A stretch of 64,000 bases of DNA, from positions 44,732 through 108,731 of the forward strand of contig NZ_FODS01000012.1 in the NCBI RefSeq assembly GCF_900110425.1. The letters run 5' to 3'. Under the pieces are notes generated by a model, which was not told where the DNA came from, ran no database searches, and saw only the letters and a list, made by a program, of their open reading frames with translations. The position numbers and the translations under genes are program-made. Positions 1 through 8,670 of this stretch are shown here, piece after piece (position 1 is the first letter of the stretch; each line of letters opens with the position of its first letter). Source of the DNA: Salinihabitans flavidus. Its GTDB lineage: Bacteria > Pseudomonadota > Alphaproteobacteria > Rhodobacterales > Rhodobacteraceae.

Positions 1-205
1 CCAGATCGGCCCCCTCGGCGGCCTCTGCCGCGCTTTCGCATACCCGGTCGCACAGGCCAATCCGACGCGCGGTGTCGCGTGTGGCGCGGCTTCGGGCATA
101 TCCCGTGACCTCACCGGCAAGCCCCGCGCGCTTGATCGCCCAGAACATCGATGACGCGATCAGCCCCAGCCCGATAAGCGCCACGCGGTCATAGACCTGG
201 CTCAT
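1..205 (-). CDS. tyrC: Prephenate/arogenate (cyclohexadienyl) dehydrogenase, 5' part only
   Basis: The N-terminal 68 residues are present; the rest lies beyond the left window edge. They begin [19 protein letters not shown], a Rossmann GxGxxxxS dinucleotide-binding motif typical of prephenate/arogenate dehydrogenases, which oxidatively decarboxylate prephenate or arogenate in tyrosine synthesis. The ATG (203-205) overlaps the TGA of the upstream aminotransferase gene by 4 bp (ATGA), so the two are translationally coupled. The hisC-tyrC pairing is common in alphaproteobacteria and supports the call. Substrate preference (prephenate or arogenate) cannot be judged from this fragment. Confidence 0.85.
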   Translation of the reverse strand, partial: MSQVYDRVALIGLGLIASSMFWAIKRAGLAGEVTGYARSRATRDTARRIGLCDRVCESAAEAAEGADL

Positions 206-1287
206 CGCGCGCCTCCCTTGAACTGGCCCACCGCATGCGCCACGCGCCGACAGCCCGACTCGTCGCCCACGGTGATCCGCAAACAATTGGGAAGATTGTA
301 GCCCGCCACCTTCCGCGCGATCAGCCCCTGCGACTTGAGATAGCGGTCGCAGGCGTCCGCCTCGTCCCGGTCGGCGAAGCGCGCCAGCACGAAATTCGCC
401 ATCGAAATATCGCAGGGCACCCCGTGACCGGCCAGCGCCTCGGACAGCCAGATCCGGTGCCGCGCGTTGTCGATGCGGCATTTCTCGGCATAGGCCACAT
501 CGCGCACCGCGGCCTCCGCGGCGGCAAGCGACGGCCCGGCGACATTGAACGGGCCGCGCACGCGGTTGAGCACATCCATGATCTCCTTGGGGCCATACCC
601 CCAGCCGACGCGCAGCCCGCCAAGCCCGTAGAGCTTCGAAAACGTGCGAGTCATCACCACATTGTCGCGGGCCTCGACCAGCGCGGCGCCACCGTCATAC
701 TCCTCGACATATTCGGCATAGGCCCCGTCCAGCACGAGGATCGCCTGCTCGGATATCCCGGCGGCCAGCCGGGCCACTTCGTTGCCGCCGATCATCGTGC
801 CCGTGGGATTGTTCGGGTTGGCCACGAAGACAAGTTTCGTGCGCTTGGTGCAGGCGGCCAGAATGGCGTCCACATCCGTCACGCGCTGCTGCTCGGGCGC
901 CTCCACCGGCGTCGCCCCGGCGGCGAGCGCGCTGAGGCGATACATGGCGAACCCGTGCTCGGTGTGGATCACCTCGTCGCCCGGCCCGGCATAGGCCTGA
1001 CAGAGAAAGGCGATGATCTCGTCCGATCCGGCCCCGACCACGATCCGCTCCGCATCCAGGCCGTGTACGTCGGCGATCGCCTTGCGCAACCCGGCATGAT
1101 CGGACGACGGATAGCGATGCAGATCATACCCGGCGCGGCGATACGCCTCCAGCGCGGCCTCGCTCGGGCCATAGGGGTTCTCGTTGGACGACAGCTTCAC
1201 GACATCGGACACACCCTCCACATGGGTCTGGCCGCCCTCGTAAAGGTCAATGTCCATGATTCCGGGCTGCGGGGTTATCTTGCTCAC
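202..1287 (-). CDS. hisC: Histidinol-phosphate / aromatic aminotransferase HisC
   Basis: A 361-residue PLP-dependent class I/II aminotransferase. Visible are [13 protein letters not shown] near the N terminus, the ANPNNPTGT substrate/PLP loop (about residues 156-164) and [18 protein letters not shown], in which K218 is the PLP Schiff-base lysine. The family converts imidazole-acetol phosphate and glutamate to histidinol phosphate. Many alphaproteobacterial HisC proteins also transaminate aromatic keto acids, and the coupling to tyrC suggests a role in Phe/Tyr synthesis here. Start is GTG (1285-1287), with GGGAG about 9 nt upstream; a nearer ATG is out of frame. The rpsD terminator lies upstream, so it probably has its own promoter. 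Confidence 0.92.
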   Translation of the reverse strand: MSKITPQPGIMDIDLYEGGQTHVEGVSDVVKLSSNENPYGPSEAALEAYRRAGYDLHRYPSSDHAGLRKAIADVHGLDAERIVVGAGSDEIIAFLCQAYAGPGDEVIHTEHGFAMYRLSALAAGATPVEAPEQQRVTDVDAILAACTKRTKLVFVANPNNPTGTMIGGNEVARLAAGISEQAILVLDGAYAEYVEEYDGGAALVEARDNVVMTRTFSKLYGLGGLRVGWGYGPKEIMDVLNRVRGPFNVAGPSLAAAEAAVRDVAYAEKCRIDNARHRIWLSEALAGHGVPCDISMANFVLARFADRDEADACDRYLKSQGLIARKVAGYNLPNCLRITVGDESGCRRVAHAVGQFKGGAR

Positions 1288-1363
1288 GTCATATCTCCCA
1301 TTCGGTGGCCGGCCGATCCGCCCCTGCCCTAGCCTTCCGCCCTGTCAAAGGCCAGTGCAAACG

Positions 1364-1396
1364 AAAAAGGCCGCGGCGGTCTCCCGTCGCGGCCTT
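1364..1396 (-). terminator. Rho-independent terminator of rpsD
   Basis: A perfect 9-bp stem, AAGGCCGCG (1367-1375) with CGCGGCCTT (1388-1396) and a 12-nt loop. On the minus strand it is followed by a T-run (AAAAA at 1364-1368 on the plus strand). It sits about 20 nt beyond the rpsD stop codon and separates rpsD from hisC. Confidence 0.85.
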
Positions 1397-1416
1397 CGAA
1401 CTGTTGCAGCGAAGAC

Positions 1417-2037
1417 TTAGTTCTTCGCGTAGAATTCCACGACGAGGTTCGGTTCCATCATCACCGGATAGGGCACATCGCCGAGCGACGGCGTGCGCAC
1501 GAAGGTGGCGGACATCTTGGAATGATCGGCGTCGATGTAATCGGGCACGTCACGCTCGGGAAGCTGTGCGGCCTCAATCACGACGGCAAGCTGCTTGGAC
1601 TTCTCGCGCACTTCGATCACATCGCCTTCCTTCACACGATAGGAGGGGATGTTGACGCGCTTGCCGTTCACCATCACATGGCCGTGGTTCACGAACTGGC
1701 GTGCGGCAAAGACAGTCGGCACGAACTTCGCGCGATAGACCACGGCGTCCAGACGACGCTCCAGCAGGCCGATCAGATGTTCACCCGTGTCGCCCTTCAC
1801 CCGCTCCGCCTCGGCATAAATACGGCGGAACTGCTTTTCGGTGAGATCGCCGTAGTAGCCCTTCAGTTTCTGCTTCGCACGAAGCTGAATACCGAAATCG
1901 GAAAGCTTGCCCTTGCGGCGCTGGCCGTGCTGGCCGGGGCCGTATTCGCGGCGGTTGACCGGGGACTTCGGGCGGCCCCAGATATTCTCGCCCATGCGGC
2001 GGTCGAGTTTGTGCTTGGCAGACGTGCGTTTGGTCAC
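1417..2037 (-). CDS. rpsD: 30S ribosomal protein S4
   Basis: 206 residues, the usual length for alphaproteobacterial S4. It is a primary 16S rRNA-binding assembly protein of the small subunit. The N-terminal region contains [20 protein letters not shown] and [14 protein letters not shown]. The S4 RNA-binding domain follows (about residues 95-160), with [37 protein letters not shown] and [11 protein letters not shown]. The start is GTG (2035-2037) preceded by a strong AAGGAG. It is monocistronic: a good promoter lies about 110 bp upstream and an intrinsic terminator follows at once. Confidence 0.97.
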   Translation of the reverse strand: MTKRTSAKHKLDRRMGENIWGRPKSPVNRREYGPGQHGQRRKGKLSDFGIQLRAKQKLKGYYGDLTEKQFRRIYAEAERVKGDTGEHLIGLLERRLDAVVYRAKFVPTVFAARQFVNHGHVMVNGKRVNIPSYRVKEGDVIEVREKSKQLAVVIEAAQLPERDVPDYIDADHSKMSATFVRTPSLGDVPYPVMMEPNLVVEFYAKN

Positions 2038-2150
2038 GGCTGGTCTCCTTCCTTATGCGGGGCCCGAAGGCCACTATGAAGGGCGTTGTCCTTTCCCCGA
2101 AGGGCGACAGGCATCCCCTCGCGGGGGCCGCCAACACCAATGAAGCCGCG

Positions 2151-2178
2151 CTTATACCGGGGTACGTGGCAGAGTCAA
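2151..2178 (-). promoter_or_regulatory. Predicted sigma-70 promoter of rpsD
   Basis: On the minus strand, TTGACT (plus-strand 2173-2178), a 16-bp spacer and TATAAG (2151-2156) form a near-consensus housekeeping promoter. The transcript would begin near 2144, leaving a leader of about 105 nt before the rpsD GTG. The leader contains a short GC-rich stem (CCCCTCGCGGGG region, about 2115-2127). S4 often autoregulates its synthesis, but I cannot show a regulatory structure here. Confidence 0.6.
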
Positions 2179-2285
2179 CGCCCTATTGCGGGGCGCCCCA
2201 TCGGCCATCGGGCGCCAACGGCTTTGACCGGCCACGCGGCAGGTCAAAGCGCATACCGCGTGCGCGGACCGCGCACTCCGCCGGG

Positions 2286-3365
2286 TCACGCCGCCTCATG
2301 CTGAAGGATCGCCGCCTCCGAGGTGCTCAGATTGCGCCGGGCAAATCCGCCATACCGGCCCGGATCTTCCACAAGATCCGGCAGCAGCGTCAGAAGGCGG
2401 CCCCGGTCCTCGTCACGCAGCGTGCTGAGCGCCGTGCTGGCCGGGTGAAAGCTCTCGGTCTCCACGCCATTGGCCCAGAGAATTTCATGCCGTGGCAGAA
2501 GCAGGTGTATATAAGTCACTTCGCGCAGCGCATGATCGACCGCGATGCTGCCGCCGTTGATCATCTCGCGCGCCGACACAAGCACCTCCGGCGCGTTGAA
2601 AAGCGCCCGCGCCGCGCGTCCCTTGATCACCATTCGATGCTCCGGAGAGACGATCAGCTCCTGATCGGGGCGCGAAATTCCAAGCGCCGCGGCGCGGATG
2701 CGGATCGGGCGCAGGTGCGGCATCGCGAAAAGCCGCGCGCCGGTCATGTGCCGGCTGCCGGTCCAGATCACCTCTTCGGCGCCGTTGTCCTTGGTCTGCA
2801 CCCGGTCGCCTTCGCGCAGGCTCTCCACTGGGCACGGCCCTGCCGGGGTGGCGATCATCGTGCCGGGGGTGAAACAGATCACGCCGCCCTGCGCCGGGCC
2901 GGCGGCGGCGGTATCCGGCGCCTCCAGCGTGTGATGCACCACCCACAAATCGCGCGTCTGCGGCGGCATTTCGTCCAGAAACATCAGTAGCGGATTGGCG
3001 TTCGGCACCTCTATCAGCGTCACGGTATAGCTCTGTGTCCCGTCCGTGACGACAAAGGAACTGTCCATCAGCGGGGAGTCGTCATCGGCCCGGTCATCGC
3101 CAATCTTGTCGTCGATCCGGCGGCTGTCATCCAGCGCCGCCCCGACCAGCCGGCGCACCACGCGCGCCGCCCTTTTTCTTAGGTTTGCCTCTCCAACCGC
3201 ACAATCCAGCCGCAAAAGTTCCGCCGGCCCATCAACCCGCACCGCTTCGCCGTGCCAGGACCACACCACACCAACCTCAAGCGCCCGCAAGGGTGCGGCG
3301 GTCAGCCCGTCTATTTCTGTTTGCGACCAGGAGATGACAAACGTGCCACAAAAGCCCGTCCTCAT
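2286..3365 (-). CDS. Hint (hedgehog/intein) domain-containing protein
   Basis: 359 residues. The C-terminal half is a Hint_2-type domain: it begins at C164 in VICFTPGTMIATPAG, continues with VESLREGDRVQTKDNG and an IWTGSR segment, and ends near LLLPRHEILWANGVETESF. Such proteins are abundant in Rhodobacteraceae, often as C-terminal modules of secreted or surface proteins. Hint domains can in principle self-cleave at the Cys. No canonical C-terminal intein HN/C junction is evident, so splicing is unlikely. The first 160 residues, with a charged stretch (DDSRRIDDKIGDDRADDD), match nothing I recognise. No clear signal peptide is seen. Function is unknown. Confidence 0.8.
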   Translation of the reverse strand: MRTGFCGTFVISWSQTEIDGLTAAPLRALEVGVVWSWHGEAVRVDGPAELLRLDCAVGEANLRKRAARVVRRLVGAALDDSRRIDDKIGDDRADDDSPLMDSSFVVTDGTQSYTVTLIEVPNANPLLMFLDEMPPQTRDLWVVHHTLEAPDTAAAGPAQGGVICFTPGTMIATPAGPCPVESLREGDRVQTKDNGAEEVIWTGSRHMTGARLFAMPHLRPIRIRAAALGISRPDQELIVSPEHRMVIKGRAARALFNAPEVLVSAREMINGGSIAVDHALREVTYIHLLLPRHEILWANGVETESFHPASTALSTLRDEDRGRLLTLLPDLVEDPGRYGGFARRNLSTSEAAILQHEAA

Positions 3366-3463
3366 TACCCGATACCTGCCTCGATCTTCTTTTTATGAAA
3401 AAATGTGTAACAGAGGCAGAGGAATGTGGGAACCCCGATTGATCAGGTTTCATCGGCAGTGTG

Positions 3464-4390
3464 TCAGAATTTCACATCCACCCGCACGGCACCGACGAGT
3501 TGCCCCTCGCTCTGGGCGCTGAATTCCTCGCCCAACCACGTCAGGCCATAGAACACGGTGTTCTCGCGGCCCTGCCAATGCACCCCCGCGCGCAGCCGGG
3601 AGCGCGCATCGGTGAGCGTGTAGCCCCCGCTGCCGGGAAGGTAGATGCTGTCGTGCACCTTGGCGACATCACCGCCCACAACCCATGAAAACCCCGGCAC
3701 CGGGTTCTTGATCGTGCGATAGCGATGGCCGGTCACCGGATCGCGCACCAGAAGCTCGCCCTGCCCCACCGCGCCGATGGTCAGATCGGCGCCGATCCGA
3801 AGCAGCGTCTCCGTCCCGGCCTGCCCGGCCACGAAGGGCCGCAGGGTCATCGCCCCCGTCAGCGCCACGTCCCGCCCGATCTCGAAGTTGAGCGTCGGCA
3901 CCACCTGATTGCCAACCTGCCCCGCCTTCACCGCCGCCGATGGCTCCACGAAGCCGAAAAAATCGTGCAACCCGCTCTGCAATTCATCAAGGCGGGTCTG
4001 CGGGCCGACCACGCTCAGATCGCCGCCAAGGCTGACTTGAAGACCGCGAGAGCGGAAATGGGTATGCATGCCGAACGACAGGCTGCCAGCATAGGGGCGG
4101 TCCGTCGCGGACGGCGTGGACAGGTTCGACGGCGCCATGATCTCGCCGAGAAAGCGGAACTCCAGCACCTCGCCCGCCGTCGTGGGCAGACTCCCATCCC
4201 AGCCCCGGCCGAAGATCCGGCTCGACGCCACCGATCCGGTGCGCCAGCGGTCCTGCCCGTCGCCGATGACATCGTTCACGACAAGCCGGCCATAGCCGAT
4301 CTGCGACCACTTGCCCGTCTCGGCCGTGGCCGATACGGCAACCGCACATCCCGTGAATACTGAAAGAAGGGCTCCCCAAAGACGCCGCAT
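3464..4390 (-). CDS. LpxR-like lipid A 3'-O-deacylase family outer-membrane protein (DUF2219)
   Basis: 308 residues with an N-terminal signal peptide (MRRLWGALLSVFTGCAVAVSATAE). The mature part has the DUF2219/LpxR hallmarks: an early YGRLVVNDVIGDGQDRW segment, DRPYAGSLSFGMHTHF, and alternating hydrophobic beta-strand segments ending in a C-terminal FYGLTWLGEEF...VRVDVKF, consistent with an outer-membrane beta-barrel. Characterised LpxR removes the 3' acyloxyacyl group of lipid A; activity here is inferred from family only. The ATG is preceded by GAGGTGAGG. It is on the same strand as its neighbours but well separated from them. Confidence 0.8.
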   Translation of the reverse strand: MRRLWGALLSVFTGCAVAVSATAETGKWSQIGYGRLVVNDVIGDGQDRWRTGSVASSRIFGRGWDGSLPTTAGEVLEFRFLGEIMAPSNLSTPSATDRPYAGSLSFGMHTHFRSRGLQVSLGGDLSVVGPQTRLDELQSGLHDFFGFVEPSAAVKAGQVGNQVVPTLNFEIGRDVALTGAMTLRPFVAGQAGTETLLRIGADLTIGAVGQGELLVRDPVTGHRYRTIKNPVPGFSWVVGGDVAKVHDSIYLPGSGGYTLTDARSRLRAGVHWQGRENTVFYGLTWLGEEFSAQSEGQLVGAVRVDVKF

Positions 4391-4669
4391 GCCTCACCTC
4401 GTCAATTGCCCCCCGGATTTATCTACAATACCGCCGACTCCGCCGCCAGCCCCGCCGCGGCAAATTCGCCTTGCAACCGAAGATTGATCCCCTCACGGCA
4501 GGCCTTTTGCCTCGCGACGCACCACGGCGCGGGGTGGAAACCTCGTCCAATCGCCTTGTTTTATAGCGCTTTCATAGAAACCGGCGCGGCGTGGTCACGG
4601 CCCGCCCACCTGTTGCAGAAAAGCCAAACCTGCCGCCGCAGGACGCAGGCCGTCGCACCGGCCGGCTTC
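4391..4669. other. Intergenic stretch without a recognised feature
   Basis: About 280 bp between the MBL-fold gene and the LpxR-like gene, both on the minus strand. I found no ORF with a convincing ribosome-binding site, no strong hairpin with a T-run and no tRNA. It must hold the promoter of the LpxR-like gene, but no near-consensus -35/-10 pair stands out. Confidence 0.4.
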
Positions 4670-5590
4670 CTATTCCCATTCCATCTGTTCGAACGCCGTC
4701 TGCGCATTGCGCCCGGCCAGACTCTCGAACTGCGCCAGATAGTCGAACGCCGACTGGTCCACCTCCGGCGCCTCCATGATGCCGCCGCCCTCGTCGATCA
4801 GCGCGCCGATCTTCTCGCGCAGGTTCATGAGGTAATCATAGGTGTCGGCCGTGGCCCGCTCCAGCGTCGTGGCGGGACCGTGGCCCGGCACGACATGCGC
4901 GGGATCAAGCGCGGCCATCGCCTCGAACGCCTCCGGCCAGCCGGAGATGGAGCTTTGCCCGCCCACGCCGAGGATCCGCTCCACATAGACGATATCGCCC
5001 GTGAACACCGTGTCGCGCGCCGCCAGCCAGACAAAACTGTCGCCCGGTGTGTGCGCCGGGCCCGGATGCACGATCTCGAACCGCATCCCGCCAACGTCAA
5101 GGGTATGGCGCTCTTCAAAGGTGACATCGGCAAAGGCGGGCTCCGTCCCGTCAAGCCCCTCCTCGCCCAGGAAATTGGCCAGCGCCGCCATCTGCATCGA
5201 CGCGCGCGCCTTGTGATCGGCCACCGCCGCCTCCGACGCGATCACCGTGGCGCCCTGCGCCTTCCAGTATCCGTTTCCAAGCCAGCGGTGATCCTGACCG
5301 CCGGTATTGATGACATGGGTCACGGGACGCTCCGTGATCTCCCGAATTGCCGCATCGATCATCGCCGCGCCATTCCACGACCCGCCGGGGTCCATCAGCA
5401 CGACCCCCTCGGACGTGACCACCACGCCGAAGGTGGCATTGTTGCCAAGGTTTTCGGCGTCCCGCTGCACAGCCGGACCGACAAGCGCCCAGACATCCTC
5501 CGTCACCGGCTGGATCTCCAGCACCTCCGCGACGGCGGCCACCGGCAGCGCCAGCACCAACCAGAGCATTGCGATCATTCGGGTCATCAT
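4670..5590 (-). CDS. Secreted MBL-fold metallo-hydrolase (SoxH-like), first metal motif altered
   Basis: 306 residues with a signal peptide (to about AVAE, residue 22) and a metallo-beta-lactamase fold. Later motifs are intact: H180 in HPGPAHTPGD, D199 in VFTGDI, and H237 in VVPGHGPA. The canonical HxHxDH motif is replaced by INTGGQDHRWLGN (residues 94-106), keeping only D100/H101, so at least two zinc ligands are missing. The WLGN continuation matches the SoxH/quinoprotein-relay type MBL group, whose substrates are poorly known. The start is the first of two ATGs, preceded by GGAGGAGGGGG. No partner gene indicates a substrate. Confidence 0.75.
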   Translation of the reverse strand: MMTRMIAMLWLVLALPVAAVAEVLEIQPVTEDVWALVGPAVQRDAENLGNNATFGVVVTSEGVVLMDPGGSWNGAAMIDAAIREITERPVTHVINTGGQDHRWLGNGYWKAQGATVIASEAAVADHKARASMQMAALANFLGEEGLDGTEPAFADVTFEERHTLDVGGMRFEIVHPGPAHTPGDSFVWLAARDTVFTGDIVYVERILGVGGQSSISGWPEAFEAMAALDPAHVVPGHGPATTLERATADTYDYLMNLREKIGALIDEGGGIMEAPEVDQSAFDYLAQFESLAGRNAQTAFEQMEWE

Positions 5591-5763
5591 GCCCCCTCCT
5601 CCTCATGGATTTTCCGGCAAGTCCGCCGGTTCCGAACCTGATATCCTCATATTCGAATGTGATCCAGTGAAAACACCCGACGCCGCTTTTGACCTTCCGC
5701 GCCAACAGGCGTAAGGATCGCGCGATCTGTCAACGCAACCCGCCCCCGATTGTCGAGGAGATC

Positions 5764-7464
5764 ATGTCAAACCGACCGACCGATCGGAAAGCATCGCTTC
5801 TGGGCGACGTGGGCGCGGTGTTCCGCGTTTCGGTCGCCATCGTCGCGGTTTTCGTGATCACCGCCGCCATTGCCCCCGCAAGGGTCGAGGAACTGGCGCA
5901 AATCGTCCTGCACGCGACCGCGGAAAATGTCGGCTGGATGTATCTGCTCGTCACCACGGGCTTTGTCGGGTTCATCTTCTTTCTGGGGTTTTCCAGAACC
6001 GGCGACATCCGGCTCGGCCCCCCGGATGAGCCGCCGGAGTTCTCCTACGCAAGCTGGCTGGCGATGATCTTTTCCGGCGGCATGGGGGTCGGTCTGGTGT
6101 TCTGGGGCGTGGCCGAACCGATCATGCATTTCAATGAGCCGCCCCTCGACTCGGGGCTGCCGCGCACAGCGCAGGCCGCGCAAACCGGGATGCGCTATGC
6201 CTTCTTTCACTGGGGTCTGCACCAATGGGCAAACTTCGCGCTGGTCGGCCTTGCCATCGCCTATGTGCGTTTCCGCCATCAGAGTTTCGGCCTGATCAGC
6301 GAGACGTTTCGCCCCCTGCTCGGTGATCGCGTCGATACCGGCTGGGGCAAGGCCATAGACATCCTGACCGTGGTCTCGACCGTGTTCGGCGTGGCCACCA
6401 CGCTCGGGCTCGGCGCGCTTCAGATCAACAGCGGTCTGGCCCGCCTGACCGATGTGCCCTACGGCTTTCCAGCGCAGTTCGTGATCATCGCGGTGATCGG
6501 CGGGCTGTTCATGCTCTCCGCCATGACCCCGCTCGACAAGGGGGTGCGCCTGCTGAGCAATGCCAACATGTTGCTGGCGGGCTTTCTGCTGCTCGTGGTG
6601 CTGGTGTTCGGCCCCACCTCCTTCATCTTCGGGGTGATGACGCAGACGCTTGGCGAATATCTCGGCAACCTGTTGCAAATGAGCCTTGTGACCACCCCCT
6701 ATTCCAGCGGCCAGTGGGTCGAACAATGGACGATGTTCTACTGGGCCTGGGGGCTGAGCTGGGCGCCCTTCGTCGGCAGTTTCATCGCCCGTATTTCGCG
6801 CGGACGCACGATCCGCGAATTCGTCACCGGCGTGATGGTGGTGCCCGTCGCGCTCAGCATGCTGTGGTTTGCCACCTTCGGCGGCGCCGCGATCCACTTC
6901 GAGATTTTCGGCAACGCCGGAATCGCCGACGCCGTGGCCGAAGAGGTGCCCGCCGGGCTCTACGTGATGCTCGACCAGCTTCCGTTCGGCACGCTTCTGA
7001 CGGTCGTGGCGATCGTGCTTGTCTGCATGTTCCTGATCACCTCCGCCGATTCCGCGACTTTCGTGCTTGGCATGTTCACCTCCAAGGGGGTGCTCAACCC
7101 CACCCGCGCCGTGCGTTTGCTGTGGGGGTGCCTTCAGCTTCTGATGGTGGTGGTGCTGCTGCTGACCGGCGGTCTTGAAAGCCTGCGCACCGTGTCGATC
7201 ATCGCGGCCTTTCCGTTCATGCTTCTGATGGTGCTCATCGCGGTGTCGCTCTACCGCGATCTGTCGCAGGAAATCGCCATGCAGACCGAGAAATCGCGCC
7301 TTCTCGACCTGCGCGTCGAACGCCTGCTCCTGCGCGATTCCGAGCGTGAGGCGGCCCGGCAGGCCGAGGAGGAGGTTCACCCGACCACGCCCGAAGACCC
7401 GCAGGGCGACAAGGAGACCGAAGCCGAAGGCGAGGACGGCGAGACAACGCCGCCCGCCGCCTGA
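5764..7464 (+). CDS. BCCT family betaine/choline/carnitine-type transporter
   Basis: 566 residues and about 12 hydrophobic segments. BCCT signatures are present: GVGLVFWGVAEPIMHF and the family box at residues 322-333 (WTMFYWAWGLSW) followed by APFVGSFIARISRGRTIREF. The family imports betaine, choline, carnitine or similar quaternary ammonium or sulfonium compounds with Na+ or H+, or by exchange. In the Trp-rich box the second Trp of WAWW is Gly (G330), which may alter substrate choice. The C-terminal about 60 residues are hydrophilic and acidic. ATG at 5764 follows GAGGAG with 3-nt spacing; an upstream in-frame start would add 25 non-conserved residues. Confidence 0.9.
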   Translation: MSNRPTDRKASLLGDVGAVFRVSVAIVAVFVITAAIAPARVEELAQIVLHATAENVGWMYLLVTTGFVGFIFFLGFSRTGDIRLGPPDEPPEFSYASWLAMIFSGGMGVGLVFWGVAEPIMHFNEPPLDSGLPRTAQAAQTGMRYAFFHWGLHQWANFALVGLAIAYVRFRHQSFGLISETFRPLLGDRVDTGWGKAIDILTVVSTVFGVATTLGLGALQINSGLARLTDVPYGFPAQFVIIAVIGGLFMLSAMTPLDKGVRLLSNANMLLAGFLLLVVLVFGPTSFIFGVMTQTLGEYLGNLLQMSLVTTPYSSGQWVEQWTMFYWAWGLSWAPFVGSFIARISRGRTIREFVTGVMVVPVALSMLWFATFGGAAIHFEIFGNAGIADAVAEEVPAGLYVMLDQLPFGTLLTVVAIVLVCMFLITSADSATFVLGMFTSKGVLNPTRAVRLLWGCLQLLMVVVLLLTGGLESLRTVSIIAAFPFMLLMVLIAVSLYRDLSQEIAMQTEKSRLLDLRVERLLLRDSEREAARQAEEEVHPTTPEDPQGDKETEAEGEDGETTPPAA

Positions 7465-7578
7465 TCCACCGCGCCCGGTCGACATCTCCGGTCAGATGCA
7501 TCGCACGCTAACCCGATCTTCAGACATCTTGCCGATCCGTAAAGAACGCGCTGTTAACGGTGCGATTTCGGAAATCGA

Positions 7579-7660
7579 GACCGACGCGATACCGACGTAA
7601 TACCGACGTTTTACCGACATGGGTTTTTGAGCGTTAACAATGGGTTGGACTGATTCGCAC
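7579..7660 (+). repeat. Intergenic 11-bp iteron repeat, copy A (variant tail)
   Basis: Four contiguous 11-bp units starting at 7581, 7592, 7603 and 7614: CCGACGCGATA, CCGACGTAATA, CCGACGTTTTA and CCGACATGGGT. They are followed by a T5 tract, GCGTTAAC (7631-7638) and CTGATTCGC (7650-7658). The tail differs from copies C and D: about 10 extra bases lie between GTTAAC and TGATTCG, and the ATTTCAGCG segment is missing. The copy lies between the convergent BCCT and D-2-hydroxyacid dehydrogenase genes. Confidence 0.8.
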
Positions 7661-7701
7661 AGGCCGGGGCAAGACCTGCCACCGTTCGCTGCTGCGCGTC
7701 C

Positions 7702-8667
7702 TCAGGCAACGCGGTCTCCCGGCTCCTGCCCGGCGAAGAACGCATCGAGATTGTCCAGCGCGCGAAAGCCCATCGCATCGCGCGTCGCCCGCGTCGCGCT
7801 GCCGATATGGGGCAGCATGAAGACGTTTTCATGCGCGGCAAAGGCCGGATTCCCGCCCGGCTCCACCTTGAAGCAATCCAGCCCGGCGGCCATGATATGC
7901 CCGCTTTCTATGGCGGCGATCAGCGCATCCTCATCCACCAGCGCCCCGCGGGCCGTGTTCACCACCACCGCCCCTTCCGGCAAACGCGAAAGCGTGGATT
8001 CGTTCAATAAATCAGTGGTTTCCGGCGTTGCCGGGCAATGCAGCGACAAGAAGTCCGAGACGGGAAGAAGCGTCTCAAGGCTCTCATGAAAGGTCGCGCC
8101 CTTCTCGTCACCGGGCGCAAGACGGCTGCGGTTGTGATAGTGAATCTCCATCCCGAAGCCCCGCGCCTTTTCCGCGAAGGCCCGCCCCACGCGGCCCATG
8201 CCTATGATGCCAAGCCGCGCGCCGGTGACCTGCTTGCCCACCATGAAGGACGGCGACCAGCTGTCCCATGCCCCCGTCCGCACCAGCCGGTCGCCGCGCA
8301 CCGCATGACGCGCCGCGCCCAGCATCAGCAGCATGGCAATCTCCGCGGTGGCATCCGACAGAACGTCGGGCGTGTTCGTCACGACGATCCCCTTGTCCGC
8401 CAAGGCCTTGAGATCACAGTGATCTACCCCCACGGAATGGTTCGCCACGATCTTCAGACGCGGGTCCAGCCGGGCCACCACATCGGCGGTCAGATGCTCC
8501 GAATGGCACGGTATGATCGCATCGGCCCGCGCGCTCATCTCGACGATTTCCTCAGCCGTGCCGGGGGTGTCGTCGTCCTTGACGATCACCTCGTAATCGC
8601 GTTGCGCCCGCTCCAGCGTGGCGTCCGACAGGCGGCGCGGAATCCAGATCACCGGACGATCCGTCAT
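7702..8667 (-). CDS. D-2-hydroxyacid dehydrogenase (glyoxylate/hydroxypyruvate reductase, D-glycerate dehydrogenase type)
   Basis: 321 residues, normal for the family. The NAD(P)-binding motif is GIIGMGRVGRAFAEKARGFG. Catalytic-domain signatures include VANHSVGVDHCDL with the following NTPDVLSDATAEIA, the Arg-containing VVNTARGALVDEDAL, the Glu in FKVEPGGNP, and the His in MLPHIGSATRAT. Members reversibly reduce glyoxylate, hydroxypyruvate or related 2-keto acids. It is the last gene of the minus-strand TRAP/amidase run, 3 bp after a 52-residue membrane protein gene, which suggests it handles a 2-oxo or 2-hydroxy acid released by that pathway. The exact substrate is not determinable here. Confidence 0.87.
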   Translation of the reverse strand: MTDRPVIWIPRRLSDATLERAQRDYEVIVKDDDTPGTAEEIVEMSARADAIIPCHSEHLTADVVARLDPRLKIVANHSVGVDHCDLKALADKGIVVTNTPDVLSDATAEIAMLLMLGAARHAVRGDRLVRTGAWDSWSPSFMVGKQVTGARLGIIGMGRVGRAFAEKARGFGMEIHYHNRSRLAPGDEKGATFHESLETLLPVSDFLSLHCPATPETTDLLNESTLSRLPEGAVVVNTARGALVDEDALIAAIESGHIMAAGLDCFKVEPGGNPAFAAHENVFMLPHIGSATRATRDAMGFRALDNLDAFFAGQEPGDRVA

Positions 8668-8670
8668 GGG

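Noticed and set aside
235..1332. Plus-strand reading frame of 365 codons opposite hisC
   Set aside because: Its composition is Arg/His-rich without motifs, and hisC on the other strand is unmistakable.
5767..7485. Long minus-strand reading frame (572 codons) opposite the BCCT transporter gene
   Set aside because: It is His/Gly-rich with no family motifs, and lies entirely antisense to a gene with clear membrane segments; GC-rich DNA commonly leaves such frames open.
7579..7660. CRISPR array or plasmid replication origin for the iteron repeats
   Set aside because: Units are 11 bp without unique spacers, no cas or rep genes are present, and copies are dispersed.
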